A stretch of 10,011 nt of DNA from positions 1-10,011 of the forward strand of contig JADGAW010000067.1 of assembly GCA_015231815.1 (NCBI GenBank), given 5' to 3'. Made by a program: the position numbers and the translations under genes. This document shows positions 1 through 6,591 of this stretch, piece by piece (the stretch's first letter is position 1; the number at the start of each line of letters is the position of its first letter). The notes under the pieces were generated by a model. It did no database searches and was not told where the DNA came from. It was given only the letters and a program-made list of their open reading frames with translations. Source of the stretch: Nitrospinota bacterium. Lineage in GTDB: Bacteria; Nitrospinota_A; JADGAW01.

Positions 1-155
1 ATGACCGGAGAGCAAGATGGTCTAAAACTCAGCTCTTTTATTACAGATAACTCTTAGGAAATCAATGGGAATAGGGTAATTATGACAGATTTATGGCAGA
101 AATGCAGTTTTTTCACAATTCAAAAAATTACAACCTCTGGGATACTCCGTTATAG
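1..155. other. Left-edge stretch without a confident gene
   Basis: A plus-strand reading frame is open from base 1 to a TAG at 55-57 (18 codons, ending in ITDNS). It could be the tail of a gene that starts outside the window, but it is too short to recognise or to separate from chance. From 58 to the tRNA I see no start with a ribosome site and no convincing terminator for the minus-strand tRNA. A frame opening at the ATG at 81 runs into the antisense of the tRNA and is not credible. Confidence 0.2.
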
Positions 156-232
<77 letters not shown>

Positions 233-283
233 ATACCTTTATATAGTGGAGTTTCTGAGTTACCGAATATCTTAAAAACTACG

Positions 284-305
284 TTGTGCTCATTTTGTGC
301 TCATT
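284..305. repeat. Exact 11-bp tandem repeat next to the tRNA
   Basis: TTGTGCTCATT occurs twice head to tail (284-294 and 295-305), about 50 bp upstream of the tRNA-Arg gene in the tRNA's own direction, in otherwise non-coding DNA. Short direct repeats beside a tRNA can be integrase arm sites or remnants of an integrated element, but no integrase is in the window, so this is only a description. Confidence 0.6.
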
Positions 306-417
306 TCACTTTGCTGAACTCAAAAGGAGACATATTTTACCGCATTTTCTTTTGGAGCAAAGCAAACGAAAAAATTTAACGTGGCACTTCAGCTTGAAAC
401 TCACGAAATACGATTTT

Positions 418-446
418 TTATCATGCTCTTTTTGTTTTCATATACT
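418..446 (+). promoter_or_regulatory. Candidate sigma70 promoter for the DUF4178-HPP-hypD run
   Basis: TTATCA at 418-423 (4 of 6 to TTGACA) and TATACT at 441-446 (5 of 6 to TATAAT) are separated by exactly 17 bp, which puts transcription start near 453, about 45 bp before the first start codon. A second possible -10, TAAAAT at 457-462, has no good -35. The region from 233 to here is AT-rich and otherwise empty. Assignment is by consensus matching only. Confidence 0.4.
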
Positions 447-484
447 GAGATAGGGGTAAAATAGACCAAAATTGATTTCTTATT

Positions 485-490
485 AAGGAG
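485..490 (+). promoter_or_regulatory. Strong ribosome binding site for the DUF4178 gene
   Basis: AAGGAG sits 7 nt before the ATG at 498 and settles that start. It is the only strong Shine-Dalgarno sequence I find ahead of any gene in the window. Confidence 0.8.
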
Positions 491-497
491 AAGCATC

Positions 498-1047
498 ATG
501 TTTTCATCACTAAAAGATAAGCTTTTTGGAAAAAAAGAGGAGCAGCACTATGACATCACCAACATAACCATCGATGACCTTGATGTCGGTTTCATTTTTG
601 ACTTTCGGGATGCTACATGGGAAGTAATAGGAAAAAATGGTTATGAAACCGATGAGGGTGAATATTTCGAACTGGTAATAAAATCTGCAACAGAAACATT
701 ATTTCTTGAGGCAGGAAACGAAGATAAAGAGTCGTGGACAGTATCCCGGAAAATCCCCATAGGAAAACTGGGGGGGGGATATCAGAGGATACATTAAGAA
801 AAATGACGACCCACCAAATACCCTAACCTATGAAGGAACAAAATATTACCTTGATTGCAGTAATACGGGCTATTTTTTTCAGGATTGTGAAGGAGAGGGA
901 GATGAGTTCATTTCATGGGCGTATGTCGATGATTCAGAAAAGAAGTTCCTTTACATCGAACAATGGAGCGATACCCAGTTCGAAGCAGCTGTAGCAGAAG
1001 AAATTGAAGAATACCAAATCATGAACATCTTGCCACCAGGAAAATAA
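498..1047 (+). pseudogene. DUF4178 family protein, frameshifted at a 9-G tract
   Basis: The first 93 codons read from the ATG at 498 in one frame, and the rest of the same protein reads from 778 in the +1 frame to the TAA at 1045-1047. As written, the first frame ends early at the TAA at 795-797, giving 99 residues. With eight G instead of nine the join becomes L-G-G-D-I and yields one 182-residue protein, close to what I recall as the usual DUF4178 length. Family-like features in the second part are EGTKYYLD, GYFFQDCEGEGDEFISW, YVDDSEKKFLYIEQW and a closing EEIEEYQ..NILP. The protein is soluble and acidic, with no signal peptide. DUF4178 has no established biochemical function. The HPP gene follows 3 bp after the restored stop, as expected of an intact operon gene. 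The break may be a sequencing or assembly indel, phase variation or true inactivation; clean reading on both sides favours a recent or artefactual change. Confidence 0.85.
770..778 (+). repeat. Homopolymer tract of nine G
   Basis: Nine consecutive G sit in an otherwise AT-rich gene, exactly where the DUF4178 reading frame changes. Eight G would keep the frame open. Such a tract is prone to replication slippage and also to base-calling error. T tracts of nine (1387-1395, HPP gene) and eight (1991-1998, hypD) lie nearby, but they leave their frames intact. Confidence 0.9.
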
Positions 1048-1050
1048 ATT

Positions 1051-1566
1051 ATGGCAAAAAGGCCAAAGCTTAAACCTATTCCAAAAGATCATTGGCCCGA
1101 TTTATTCGTATGTGCAGCATCTGTTGCATTAATATCCTGTTTTGTGAGCATTGGAAATCCTGCCGAAATTGTTGTCGTTACCAGCTTTGCATCTTCTGCT
1201 TTAGCAATTATGGTCGCTCCTGATGCAGCAACAAATGAAACGAGGTCTGTTATACTCAGCTACATTATTGCGACCCTCGCCTCTTCCTTTGCTATTTTTC
1301 TTCTCCATAACGTTATTACTGTCTTTAACAATCATGAAACGATTTTTACCTTTTTGAAATTCTTTCTCTTGCTCTTTGTTACCCTGTTTTTTTTTGGCAT
1401 CTTTGACGCCTATCACCCACCCTCAATTGGTGCCACCTTGACCTACTTAATTCAACCAAACCTTTCCACTACTAAACTTTTTATTGACGTACTTATTTCA
1501 TTAACAATATTGCTTATAGTAATCAAGCCTTATACTTATTACCGACAACAAAAAACATTACAGTAA
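1051..1566 (+). CDS. HPP family integral membrane protein
   Basis: A 171-residue protein with about four to five membrane spans (roughly residues 17-36, 38-56, 67-90, 100-118 and 140-160), a basic N-terminus (MAKRPKLKP) and no cleavable signal peptide. The family signature His-Pro-Pro is at residues 122-124, in DAYHPPSIGATLTYLI. The matching first half of the fold (SFASSALAIMVAP, residues 45-57) replaces the more usual small-residue GASAVLLF-type motif. HPP proteins sit in the inner membrane. Plant and cyanobacterial relatives have been linked to nitrite transport, but the substrate here cannot be told. The start is 3 bp after the restored stop of the DUF4178 gene, with a modest AGGA 9 nt upstream, so translation is probably coupled. 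If the upstream frameshift is real, early termination at 797 could reduce expression of this gene. Confidence 0.85.
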   Translation: MAKRPKLKPIPKDHWPDLFVCAASVALISCFVSIGNPAEIVVVTSFASSALAIMVAPDAATNETRSVILSYIIATLASSFAIFLLHNVITVFNNHETIFTFLKFFLLLFVTLFFFGIFDAYHPPSIGATLTYLIQPNLSTTKLFIDVLISLTILLIVIKPYTYYRQQKTLQ

Positions 1567-1590
1567 ACTCATATCTAAAACAAGCCCCCT

Positions 1591-2673
1591 ATGAAATATA
1601 TTGATGAATTCAGAGACCCCGAAGTAGCAAAGGAAATTGTTAAGGAAATTAGAAAAAGAGTTACAAAGCCGTGGGTTATTATGGAAATTTGTGGAGGTCA
1701 GACACATTCCATAATAAAAAACGGCATAGATCAGGTTTTGGAAGATAAGATTGAACTGGTTCATGGTCCTGGTTGTCCTGTTTGTGTTACTCCTTTGGAA
1801 ATTATTGATAAAGCCATCGAAATTGCTGGAAGAAAAGATGTAATTTTTACCAGCTTTGGCGATATGCTGCGTGTACCCGGAAGTCATAAAGACCTCTTTA
1901 TGGTGAAGTCTGAAGGAGGAGATGTCAGAACCATATACTCAACCCTCGAAGCCTTAAAAATAGCTCGGGAAAACCCTGAAAAAGAGGTGGTTTTTTTTGC
2001 TGTTGGCTTTGAAACAACTGCTCCGGGAAACGCAATGGCTATTTATCAGGCAGCTAAAGAAGGATTAACGAACTTCAGCGAACTGGTCAGCCACGTCCTC
2101 GTTCCTCCGGCAATGGACGCTCTTTTATCTTCTCCAACAAACAGAGTTCAGGGATATCTTGCCGCAGGGCATGTCTGCACTGTCATGGGCTGGGAGGAAT
2201 ATTTTCCCATTGCAGAAAAATATAAGGTTCCGATTGTTGTAACGGGATTTGAACCTGTAGATGTCCTTGAAGGAATTCTTATGGTAGTAAAGCAACTGGA
2301 AAACGGAAGGGCTGAAGTGGAAAATCAATATTTACGTTCTGCTAAAAGAGAAGGAAATCATCCAGCTCAAGAAATAATCGGAAAGGTTTTCGAAGTTTCC
2401 AATAGAAAATGGCGGGGTATTGGAGAAATTCCCCTAAGCGGATTAAAAATAAAAAGGGAATTTGAGAGGTTTGACGCAGAACTAAAGTTTCATGTCGAAG
2501 GTATTGTTACAGAAGAACCGGAAATATGCATAAGTGGAGAAGTACTTCAGGGGCTTAAAAAGCCCAAAGATTGCCCGGCATTTGGAAAAGAATGTATTCC
2601 CGAAAATCCGCTTGGTGCAACAATGGTTTCAAGTGAAGGAGCCTGCTCTGCTTATTACAAATATCATCAATAA
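1591..2673 (+). CDS. hypD: Hydrogenase maturation protein HypD
   Basis: A 360-residue cytoplasmic iron-sulfur protein of normal family length. HypD works with HypC as the scaffold on which the Fe(CN)2CO group of [NiFe]-hydrogenases is assembled, receiving cyanide from HypE/HypF. Diagnostic motifs are visible: MEICGGQTHSI with Cys34, GPGCPVCVTP with the Cys62/Cys65 redox pair, AVGFETTAPG near 137-146, and a C-terminal iron-sulfur region with Cys313, Cys328, Cys335 and Cys352 (CPAFGKECIPENP and SSEGACSAYY). In the CISGEVLQG segment (313-321) a serine stands where I recall many HypD proteins having a second cysteine (CxCG); four cysteines remain for a [4Fe-4S] cluster. The N-terminus MKYIDEFRDP matches the usual family start, although no clear Shine-Dalgarno precedes it. 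The gap to the HPP gene is 24 bp. No hypA, B, C, E or F or hydrogenase gene is in the window, so partners must be elsewhere if it is functional. Confidence 0.96.
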   Translation: MKYIDEFRDPEVAKEIVKEIRKRVTKPWVIMEICGGQTHSIIKNGIDQVLEDKIELVHGPGCPVCVTPLEIIDKAIEIAGRKDVIFTSFGDMLRVPGSHKDLFMVKSEGGDVRTIYSTLEALKIARENPEKEVVFFAVGFETTAPGNAMAIYQAAKEGLTNFSELVSHVLVPPAMDALLSSPTNRVQGYLAAGHVCTVMGWEEYFPIAEKYKVPIVVTGFEPVDVLEGILMVVKQLENGRAEVENQYLRSAKREGNHPAQEIIGKVFEVSNRKWRGIGEIPLSGLKIKREFERFDAELKFHVEGIVTEEPEICISGEVLQGLKKPKDCPAFGKECIPENPLGATMVSSEGACSAYYKYHQ

Positions 2674-2776
2674 CCACCGGAAACTTTTTCCATAGACCAA
2701 TTTTTAAGGTTAATGGAAATGAGCAAATAATTCGTACCTTAGGTATTTATCAAAGCAATGTTAACTCTTTTACATC
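2674..2776. other. Intergenic stretch between hypD and the Na/Pi cotransporter gene
   Basis: This 103-bp AT-rich gap has a weak candidate promoter (TTTAAG at 2703-2708, 17 bp, AATAAT at 2726-2731). It also holds a small perfect inverted repeat TACCT-T-AGGTA near 2735-2745 of unknown meaning. GGAAA/TTTCC just after the hypD stop could form a short hairpin, but it lacks the GC content and T run of a terminator. Confidence 0.25.
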
Positions 2777-4441
2777 ATGCAGGAACTTGAAATAGGTGGC
2801 ATAATTACTGGCTTATTGGGTGGACTCGCCCTCTTCCTTTTTGGCATGGAACTGATGACCGGTTCGTTAAAAAATGTCGCTGGAGGAGGTATGAAACGCA
2901 TTCTCGAGCAGTTAACCTCCAACAAATTTACGGGAGTTCTGGCGGGAGCGTTCGTAACTTCGATTATTCAATCATCGTCAGTCACAACGGTTCTCACTGT
3001 TGGTTTTGTTTCAGCGGGATTAATCTCTGTTCAGCAAACAGTCGGCATAATCATGGGGGCACAAATTGGTACAACAATAACCGCCCAGATTGTCGCTTTC
3101 AAAGTTACTGAATACTCATTGCTCCTCATTAGTTTCGGGTTTTTATTAAAAATTACTGCAAATGAAGAACGTTTAAGGCAATATGGAACAACTATTTTGG
3201 GACTTGGTCTGATTTTTTTCGGAATGGGGTTAATGGATTCCTCAACATATCCGCTCAGAAAATATCAACCTTTTATTGATTTAATGCTCCAGATGGACAC
3301 TCCAATCTGGGGAATTCTGGCTGGTGCACTCTTTACAGCCATTATCCAAAGCTCTTCTGCTTCAATTGCCTTGGTTATTGTGCTTGCTGGTCAGGGTCTT
3401 ATTACCCTTGAAGGGGGAATTGCTGTAACGCTGGGGGCTAATATCGGAACATGTGTTACCGCTCTTCTCTCCACGATTGGAAGACCGAAAGTTGCTTTAC
3501 AAACAGCCCTCATTCATGTTTTCTTCAATGTCTTCGGTGTCCTCATATGGGTTTGGTTTATTGGAGAGCTGTCAGCCTTGGTTAAATGGATATCTCCGGT
3601 TGTTACAGAACTTAATGGGCTTGAAAAAATAACTGCAGAAGCACCTCGTCAAATAGCCAACGCCCATACTATCTTTAATGTTGCCAACACCTTGTTCTTT
3701 ATCTGGTTTGCCGACTACTTTGCCAAACTGGCAAAATCTATAGCTCCAGACAAACCAGAAAAAAAACCTGACAAAGTTAAACCGGAGTTCCTTGACACAG
3801 TTATGTTGGAAAACCCTGAGCTTGCTCTTGACCGAGTAAGGCTGGAGCTAGGAAATGTCGGAAAAAAAACGCTGGTAATGATGCAACAAGCACTTCCGGC
3901 TGTCACGACCGGAAGCAGCGAAGATTTGTTGAAACTGGCTAAACTTGATGATGATGTGGACATCCTCCATACAGAAATCATCAATTACCTTGCTCTTCTT
4001 TCTAAAATAGAACTTGAGGCAAAGCAATCTGAGAGGTTGTCTTCCTATATCAGCATTGCCAACAATTTTGAAAATATTGGTGACCTTATTGAAACCAATA
4101 TTGTCCACACCGGACTTTCCCGTTTTGAAGACGGAGTAAAAATGAGTAAAGCAACCTTAAATGTTCTTGAAGAACTGAACAAGGTTTTAATTAATTGCCT
4201 CAATAAAACATTAAAGGCAATATTGGAAAACGACATTAAGTCAGCTCAAAAAGTTCTTGATGCAAAAGATGAAGTCAGTGAGTTGGTGAAAAAAGCAGAG
4301 CAGCATTTGGTCAATAGGTTAACATCAACTGATACAGGAAGAGTAACCCTTTACCGACTGGAATCACAAATCATAGAGTATGAAAAACGAGTTTACAATT
4401 TCTGTAAAAGAATTGCTAAGCAAATAAAAACCCTGTCATAA
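2777..4441 (+). CDS. Na+/phosphate cotransporter family protein with C-terminal PhoU-like domain
   Basis: A 554-residue inner-membrane protein of the NptA/YjbB-like Na/Pi cotransporter family. Residues about 8-320 form the membrane part with two inverted repeats, each carrying the hallmark QSSS: TSIIQSSSVTT (QSSS at 65-68) followed by GAQIGTT (94-100), and TAIIQSSSASIAL (QSSS at 191-194) followed by GANIGTC (220-226). A conserved AHTIFNVANTLFF closes the transport core (296-308). A charged linker near 322-338 leads to a helical PhoU-like region (about 345-554) with the ExxGDxxE-type motif NNFENIGDLIET (429-440) and a second related helix near 524-548. Homologues move phosphate with sodium, and the PhoU part is thought to sense or regulate. 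Direction and substrate here are inferred. The ATG is the first possible start, since an in-frame TAA lies at 2762-2764, and it has no clear Shine-Dalgarno. No pho regulon genes are adjacent. Confidence 0.92.
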   Translation: MQELEIGGIITGLLGGLALFLFGMELMTGSLKNVAGGGMKRILEQLTSNKFTGVLAGAFVTSIIQSSSVTTVLTVGFVSAGLISVQQTVGIIMGAQIGTTITAQIVAFKVTEYSLLLISFGFLLKITANEERLRQYGTTILGLGLIFFGMGLMDSSTYPLRKYQPFIDLMLQMDTPIWGILAGALFTAIIQSSSASIALVIVLAGQGLITLEGGIAVTLGANIGTCVTALLSTIGRPKVALQTALIHVFFNVFGVLIWVWFIGELSALVKWISPVVTELNGLEKITAEAPRQIANAHTIFNVANTLFFIWFADYFAKLAKSIAPDKPEKKPDKVKPEFLDTVMLENPELALDRVRLELGNVGKKTLVMMQQALPAVTTGSSEDLLKLAKLDDDVDILHTEIINYLALLSKIELEAKQSERLSSYISIANNFENIGDLIETNIVHTGLSRFEDGVKMSKATLNVLEELNKVLINCLNKTLKAILENDIKSAQKVLDAKDEVSELVKKAEQHLVNRLTSTDTGRVTLYRLESQIIEYEKRVYNFCKRIAKQIKTLS

Positions 4442-4490
4442 AACCACAGAAAGAAACCCGTTCACTCATCACAAATTACCGACAACTCAT

Positions 4491-4499
4491 TGCTATAAT
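4491..4499 (+). promoter_or_regulatory. Perfect extended -10 promoter for the IMPase-DUF484-GGDEF gene
   Basis: TGC-TATAAT is a full-consensus extended -10 element (TGnTATAAT) in the 85-bp gap after the cotransporter gene. No good -35 is found at 16-18 bp, which is typical of extended -10 promoters. Predicted transcription start is near 4506, leaving a leader of about 20 nt before the ATG at 4527. Confidence 0.6.
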
Positions 4500-4526
4500 A
4501 AACCCTTTTAATTTTTGAGATTGATT

Positions 4527-6527
4527 ATGACTTCTTTTGATTGTTCTTTGGCGTTACAGGTTGCAGAAAGTGCAGCAAGAAAAGCAGGTGCTCTTCAAAT
4601 GGAGGGGTTGAACAAAAAACATAAAATAACCATGAAGGGGGAAATAAACCTTGTTACAGAAATTGACTTGGCTTCTGAGAAGGTAATTATTGAAACTTTG
4701 AAAGCCTCTTTTCCTGACCACTCAATTCTTGCTGAAGAAGGAGGTGCCAATGATGAAAATACAGAGTTCAGGTGGATTATTGATCCTCTTGACGGTACAA
4801 CCAATTACGCCAACAGATTTCCCATGTTTGCTGTTTCAATCGGTTTAGAAGTAAAGGGAGAAGTTTTGGTCGGGGTTGTTTTTATTCCCCCTTTGGATGA
4901 AATGTTTACCGCCATAAAAGGTCAGGGAGCTTTTTTAAACGGAGAACAAATATATGTTTCCAACACCAAGGAACTTATTAATTCAATTCTTGCCACAGGT
5001 TTTGCCTATAACGTAAAGGATCTCGGCGACAATAATATTGTAAGTTTTAGAAATTTTCTCATGCGATGTCGTGCTATCAGAAGACCTGGAGCAGCGGCAG
5101 TTGACCTTGTGTACACTGCCTGTGGTATCTTTGAAGGCTTCTGGGAATTAAACTTAAACCCCTGGGATATTGCTGCCGGAATATTAATTGTTATGGAAGC
5201 AGGAGGTCAGGTTTCTCAATATTCCGGTGACCAAATTGAGCTCGACTGTGGAACCATCATTGCCTCTAACGGCTATATCCATCAGGCAATGATAGAGGTT
5301 TTAAATAAAATCGGATGTCATAATAATATTCTTGAAGAAGATGTTGTGGAGTATCTGGCAAATAACCCTGAAGTTTTTATTAATTACCCGGATATTTATG
5401 ACAAACTTCTCCCCCAAAAGAAAAACCCTGAAGTGGGAAAAAACATCATTAATTTTCATCATAAGCTGGTAAAAAGTCTTCAGGAATCCAATAAAAAACT
5501 TAAGGGAGAACTTGGCGACCTCCTTCATATAGCCCGTGAAAACGAGGAAATTCTTTCTCAATTTGAAGCAATTGAGTCGGTGATGTACGCTTCAAGAAGT
5601 CTGCCGGAACTTTTAAGCTCTGTTTGCGTTGAAATTGAAAAAAGGTTTCAGGACTGTTTTGCAGAAATCAGTATCTTTAGAAAGACCCTTTTGATGGGAG
5701 AAGATACAGAATTTCACCCTATTATGGATATTATGGATGAAAATCATGTTGTGATTTTCCCCGATGAAAAAAACCACCCCTATACCTTTAAAAATTTCAG
5801 GCCCTTAATTTTCTCAACGTTGGAAAAACCTCTGGAAAAGATTTTAACGTCTAAGAAAAAAACCTTTGGCTCCATAATTCTTCTTCCTATTGTTGCTAAT
5901 GAAACCTACATTGGAACACTTAACCTTGGTCACGAAAAGGAAAACCATTTTCATGAAGGGCATGGAACAGACTTTCTTGAAATGCTTGCTGGAAGAATTG
6001 GTGCTACAATCTTGAACATTACTGCCAGAGAAGTTTCCGACAACTTTATCAAAGACCCTCTTACAGGACTTTATAACAAACGTTTTCTTGATAACGTGCT
6101 TGTCTATGAAATAAACAGAGCAGAGCGGTATCAATATCCTCTTTCCCTCATCTTAATTGATATAGACAATATGGGATTAATTAATCTTGAGTTGGGAAAA
6201 GAGAAGGGAGATAACCTCATTGTTTCCTTTGGTGAATACCTTTCGGAAAAAACCCGTAAAGGCGACCTTTTGATACGCTATCAAGGAGAGGAGTTCGCTC
6301 TACTTATGCCTAATATGACTTCTGAAGATGCTCTGAAAAGAGCAGAGACTATGCGAGCAGAAATAGAAAAGAAAAAATTTATCAAGGGAAAGAAAACAAC
6401 AATCAGTGCAAGCTTTGGTGTTGCATCGTTTCCAGCAGAAGATATAAGTTCAAAAGAGGAAATCATTAAAGCAGCAGATAAAGCTCTCTATCTTGCCAAG
6501 GAAGCAGGCAAGAATAAAGTTGCATAA
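4527..6527 (+). CDS. Fusion protein: inositol-monophosphatase-family phosphatase, DUF484/GAF-like domain, GGDEF domain
   Basis: A 666-residue cytoplasmic protein without membrane spans, numbered from the ATG at 4527. An in-frame TTG at 4515 would add four residues but is less likely. Residues 1-265 are an IMPase/SuhB-type Mg2+ sugar-phosphatase with all key motifs: LAEEGG (Glu70), WIIDPLDGTTN (Asp86, Asp89, Thr91) and NPWDIAAG (Asp214). Residues about 270-500 resemble DUF484: VVEYLANNPEVFINYPDIY, a helical stretch rich in charged residues ending LLHIARENEEIL (332-343), then a GAF-like fold with LPIVANETYIGTLNLGH (453-469). Residues 508-666 are a GGDEF domain: DPLTGLYNKRF, Asp545, Asn553, Asp562, signature QGEEF (586-590) and inhibitory-site RKGD (577-580). 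The first signature Gly is Gln, so cyclase activity is uncertain. A product-binding c-di-GMP sensor role is an alternative. The phosphatase substrate is unknown. The gene has its own extended -10 promoter and a weak ribosome site. Confidence 0.93.
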   Translation: MTSFDCSLALQVAESAARKAGALQMEGLNKKHKITMKGEINLVTEIDLASEKVIIETLKASFPDHSILAEEGGANDENTEFRWIIDPLDGTTNYANRFPMFAVSIGLEVKGEVLVGVVFIPPLDEMFTAIKGQGAFLNGEQIYVSNTKELINSILATGFAYNVKDLGDNNIVSFRNFLMRCRAIRRPGAAAVDLVYTACGIFEGFWELNLNPWDIAAGILIVMEAGGQVSQYSGDQIELDCGTIIASNGYIHQAMIEVLNKIGCHNNILEEDVVEYLANNPEVFINYPDIYDKLLPQKKNPEVGKNIINFHHKLVKSLQESNKKLKGELGDLLHIARENEEILSQFEAIESVMYASRSLPELLSSVCVEIEKRFQDCFAEISIFRKTLLMGEDTEFHPIMDIMDENHVVIFPDEKNHPYTFKNFRPLIFSTLEKPLEKILTSKKKTFGSIILLPIVANETYIGTLNLGHEKENHFHEGHGTDFLEMLAGRIGATILNITAREVSDNFIKDPLTGLYNKRFLDNVLVYEINRAERYQYPLSLILIDIDNMGLINLELGKEKGDNLIVSFGEYLSEKTRKGDLLIRYQGEEFALLMPNMTSEDALKRAETMRAEIEKKKFIKGKKTTISASFGVASFPAEDISSKEEIIKAADKALYLAKEAGKNKVA

Positions 6528-6591
6528 CACCTCTCTTTTAACCAATTACATTCTTAATTGCTCAGGCTTCTTGTTATTAATAATGAAATAT
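6528..6591. other. Convergent gap with weak AT hairpins
   Basis: The 64-bp gap between the converging fusion gene and the membrane-protein operon contains CAATTA/TAATTG (6543-6548 and 6555-6560, 6-nt loop) and a nearby palindrome TTATTAATAA. Both are AT-only or nearly so and lack a T run, so I do not call a rho-independent terminator for either strand. Confidence 0.35.

Noticed and set aside
2758..2790. Short leader peptide MLTLLHHAGT overlapping the start of the cotransporter gene
   Set aside because: Ten codons with no ribosome site and no attenuator-like hairpin; likely chance.
4515..4526. TTG start four codons before the ATG of the phosphatase-DUF484-GGDEF gene
   Set aside because: ATG at 4527 fits the family's short N-terminus and leaves a normal leader after the predicted transcription start near 4506; the TTG would leave a leader of only about 9 nt.
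1201..6466. Minus-strand reading frames of 60-110 codons inside the plus-strand genes (such as 1558-1887, 3715-4236, 5301-5561 and 5844-6134)
   Set aside because: They are shadows of well-supported genes, with low-complexity Ser/Phe-rich products, no ribosome sites and no recognisable motifs.
6543..6560. CAATTA/TAATTG hairpin as a bidirectional terminator
   Set aside because: Only one G-C pair, a 6-nt loop and no T run on either side; too weak to call.
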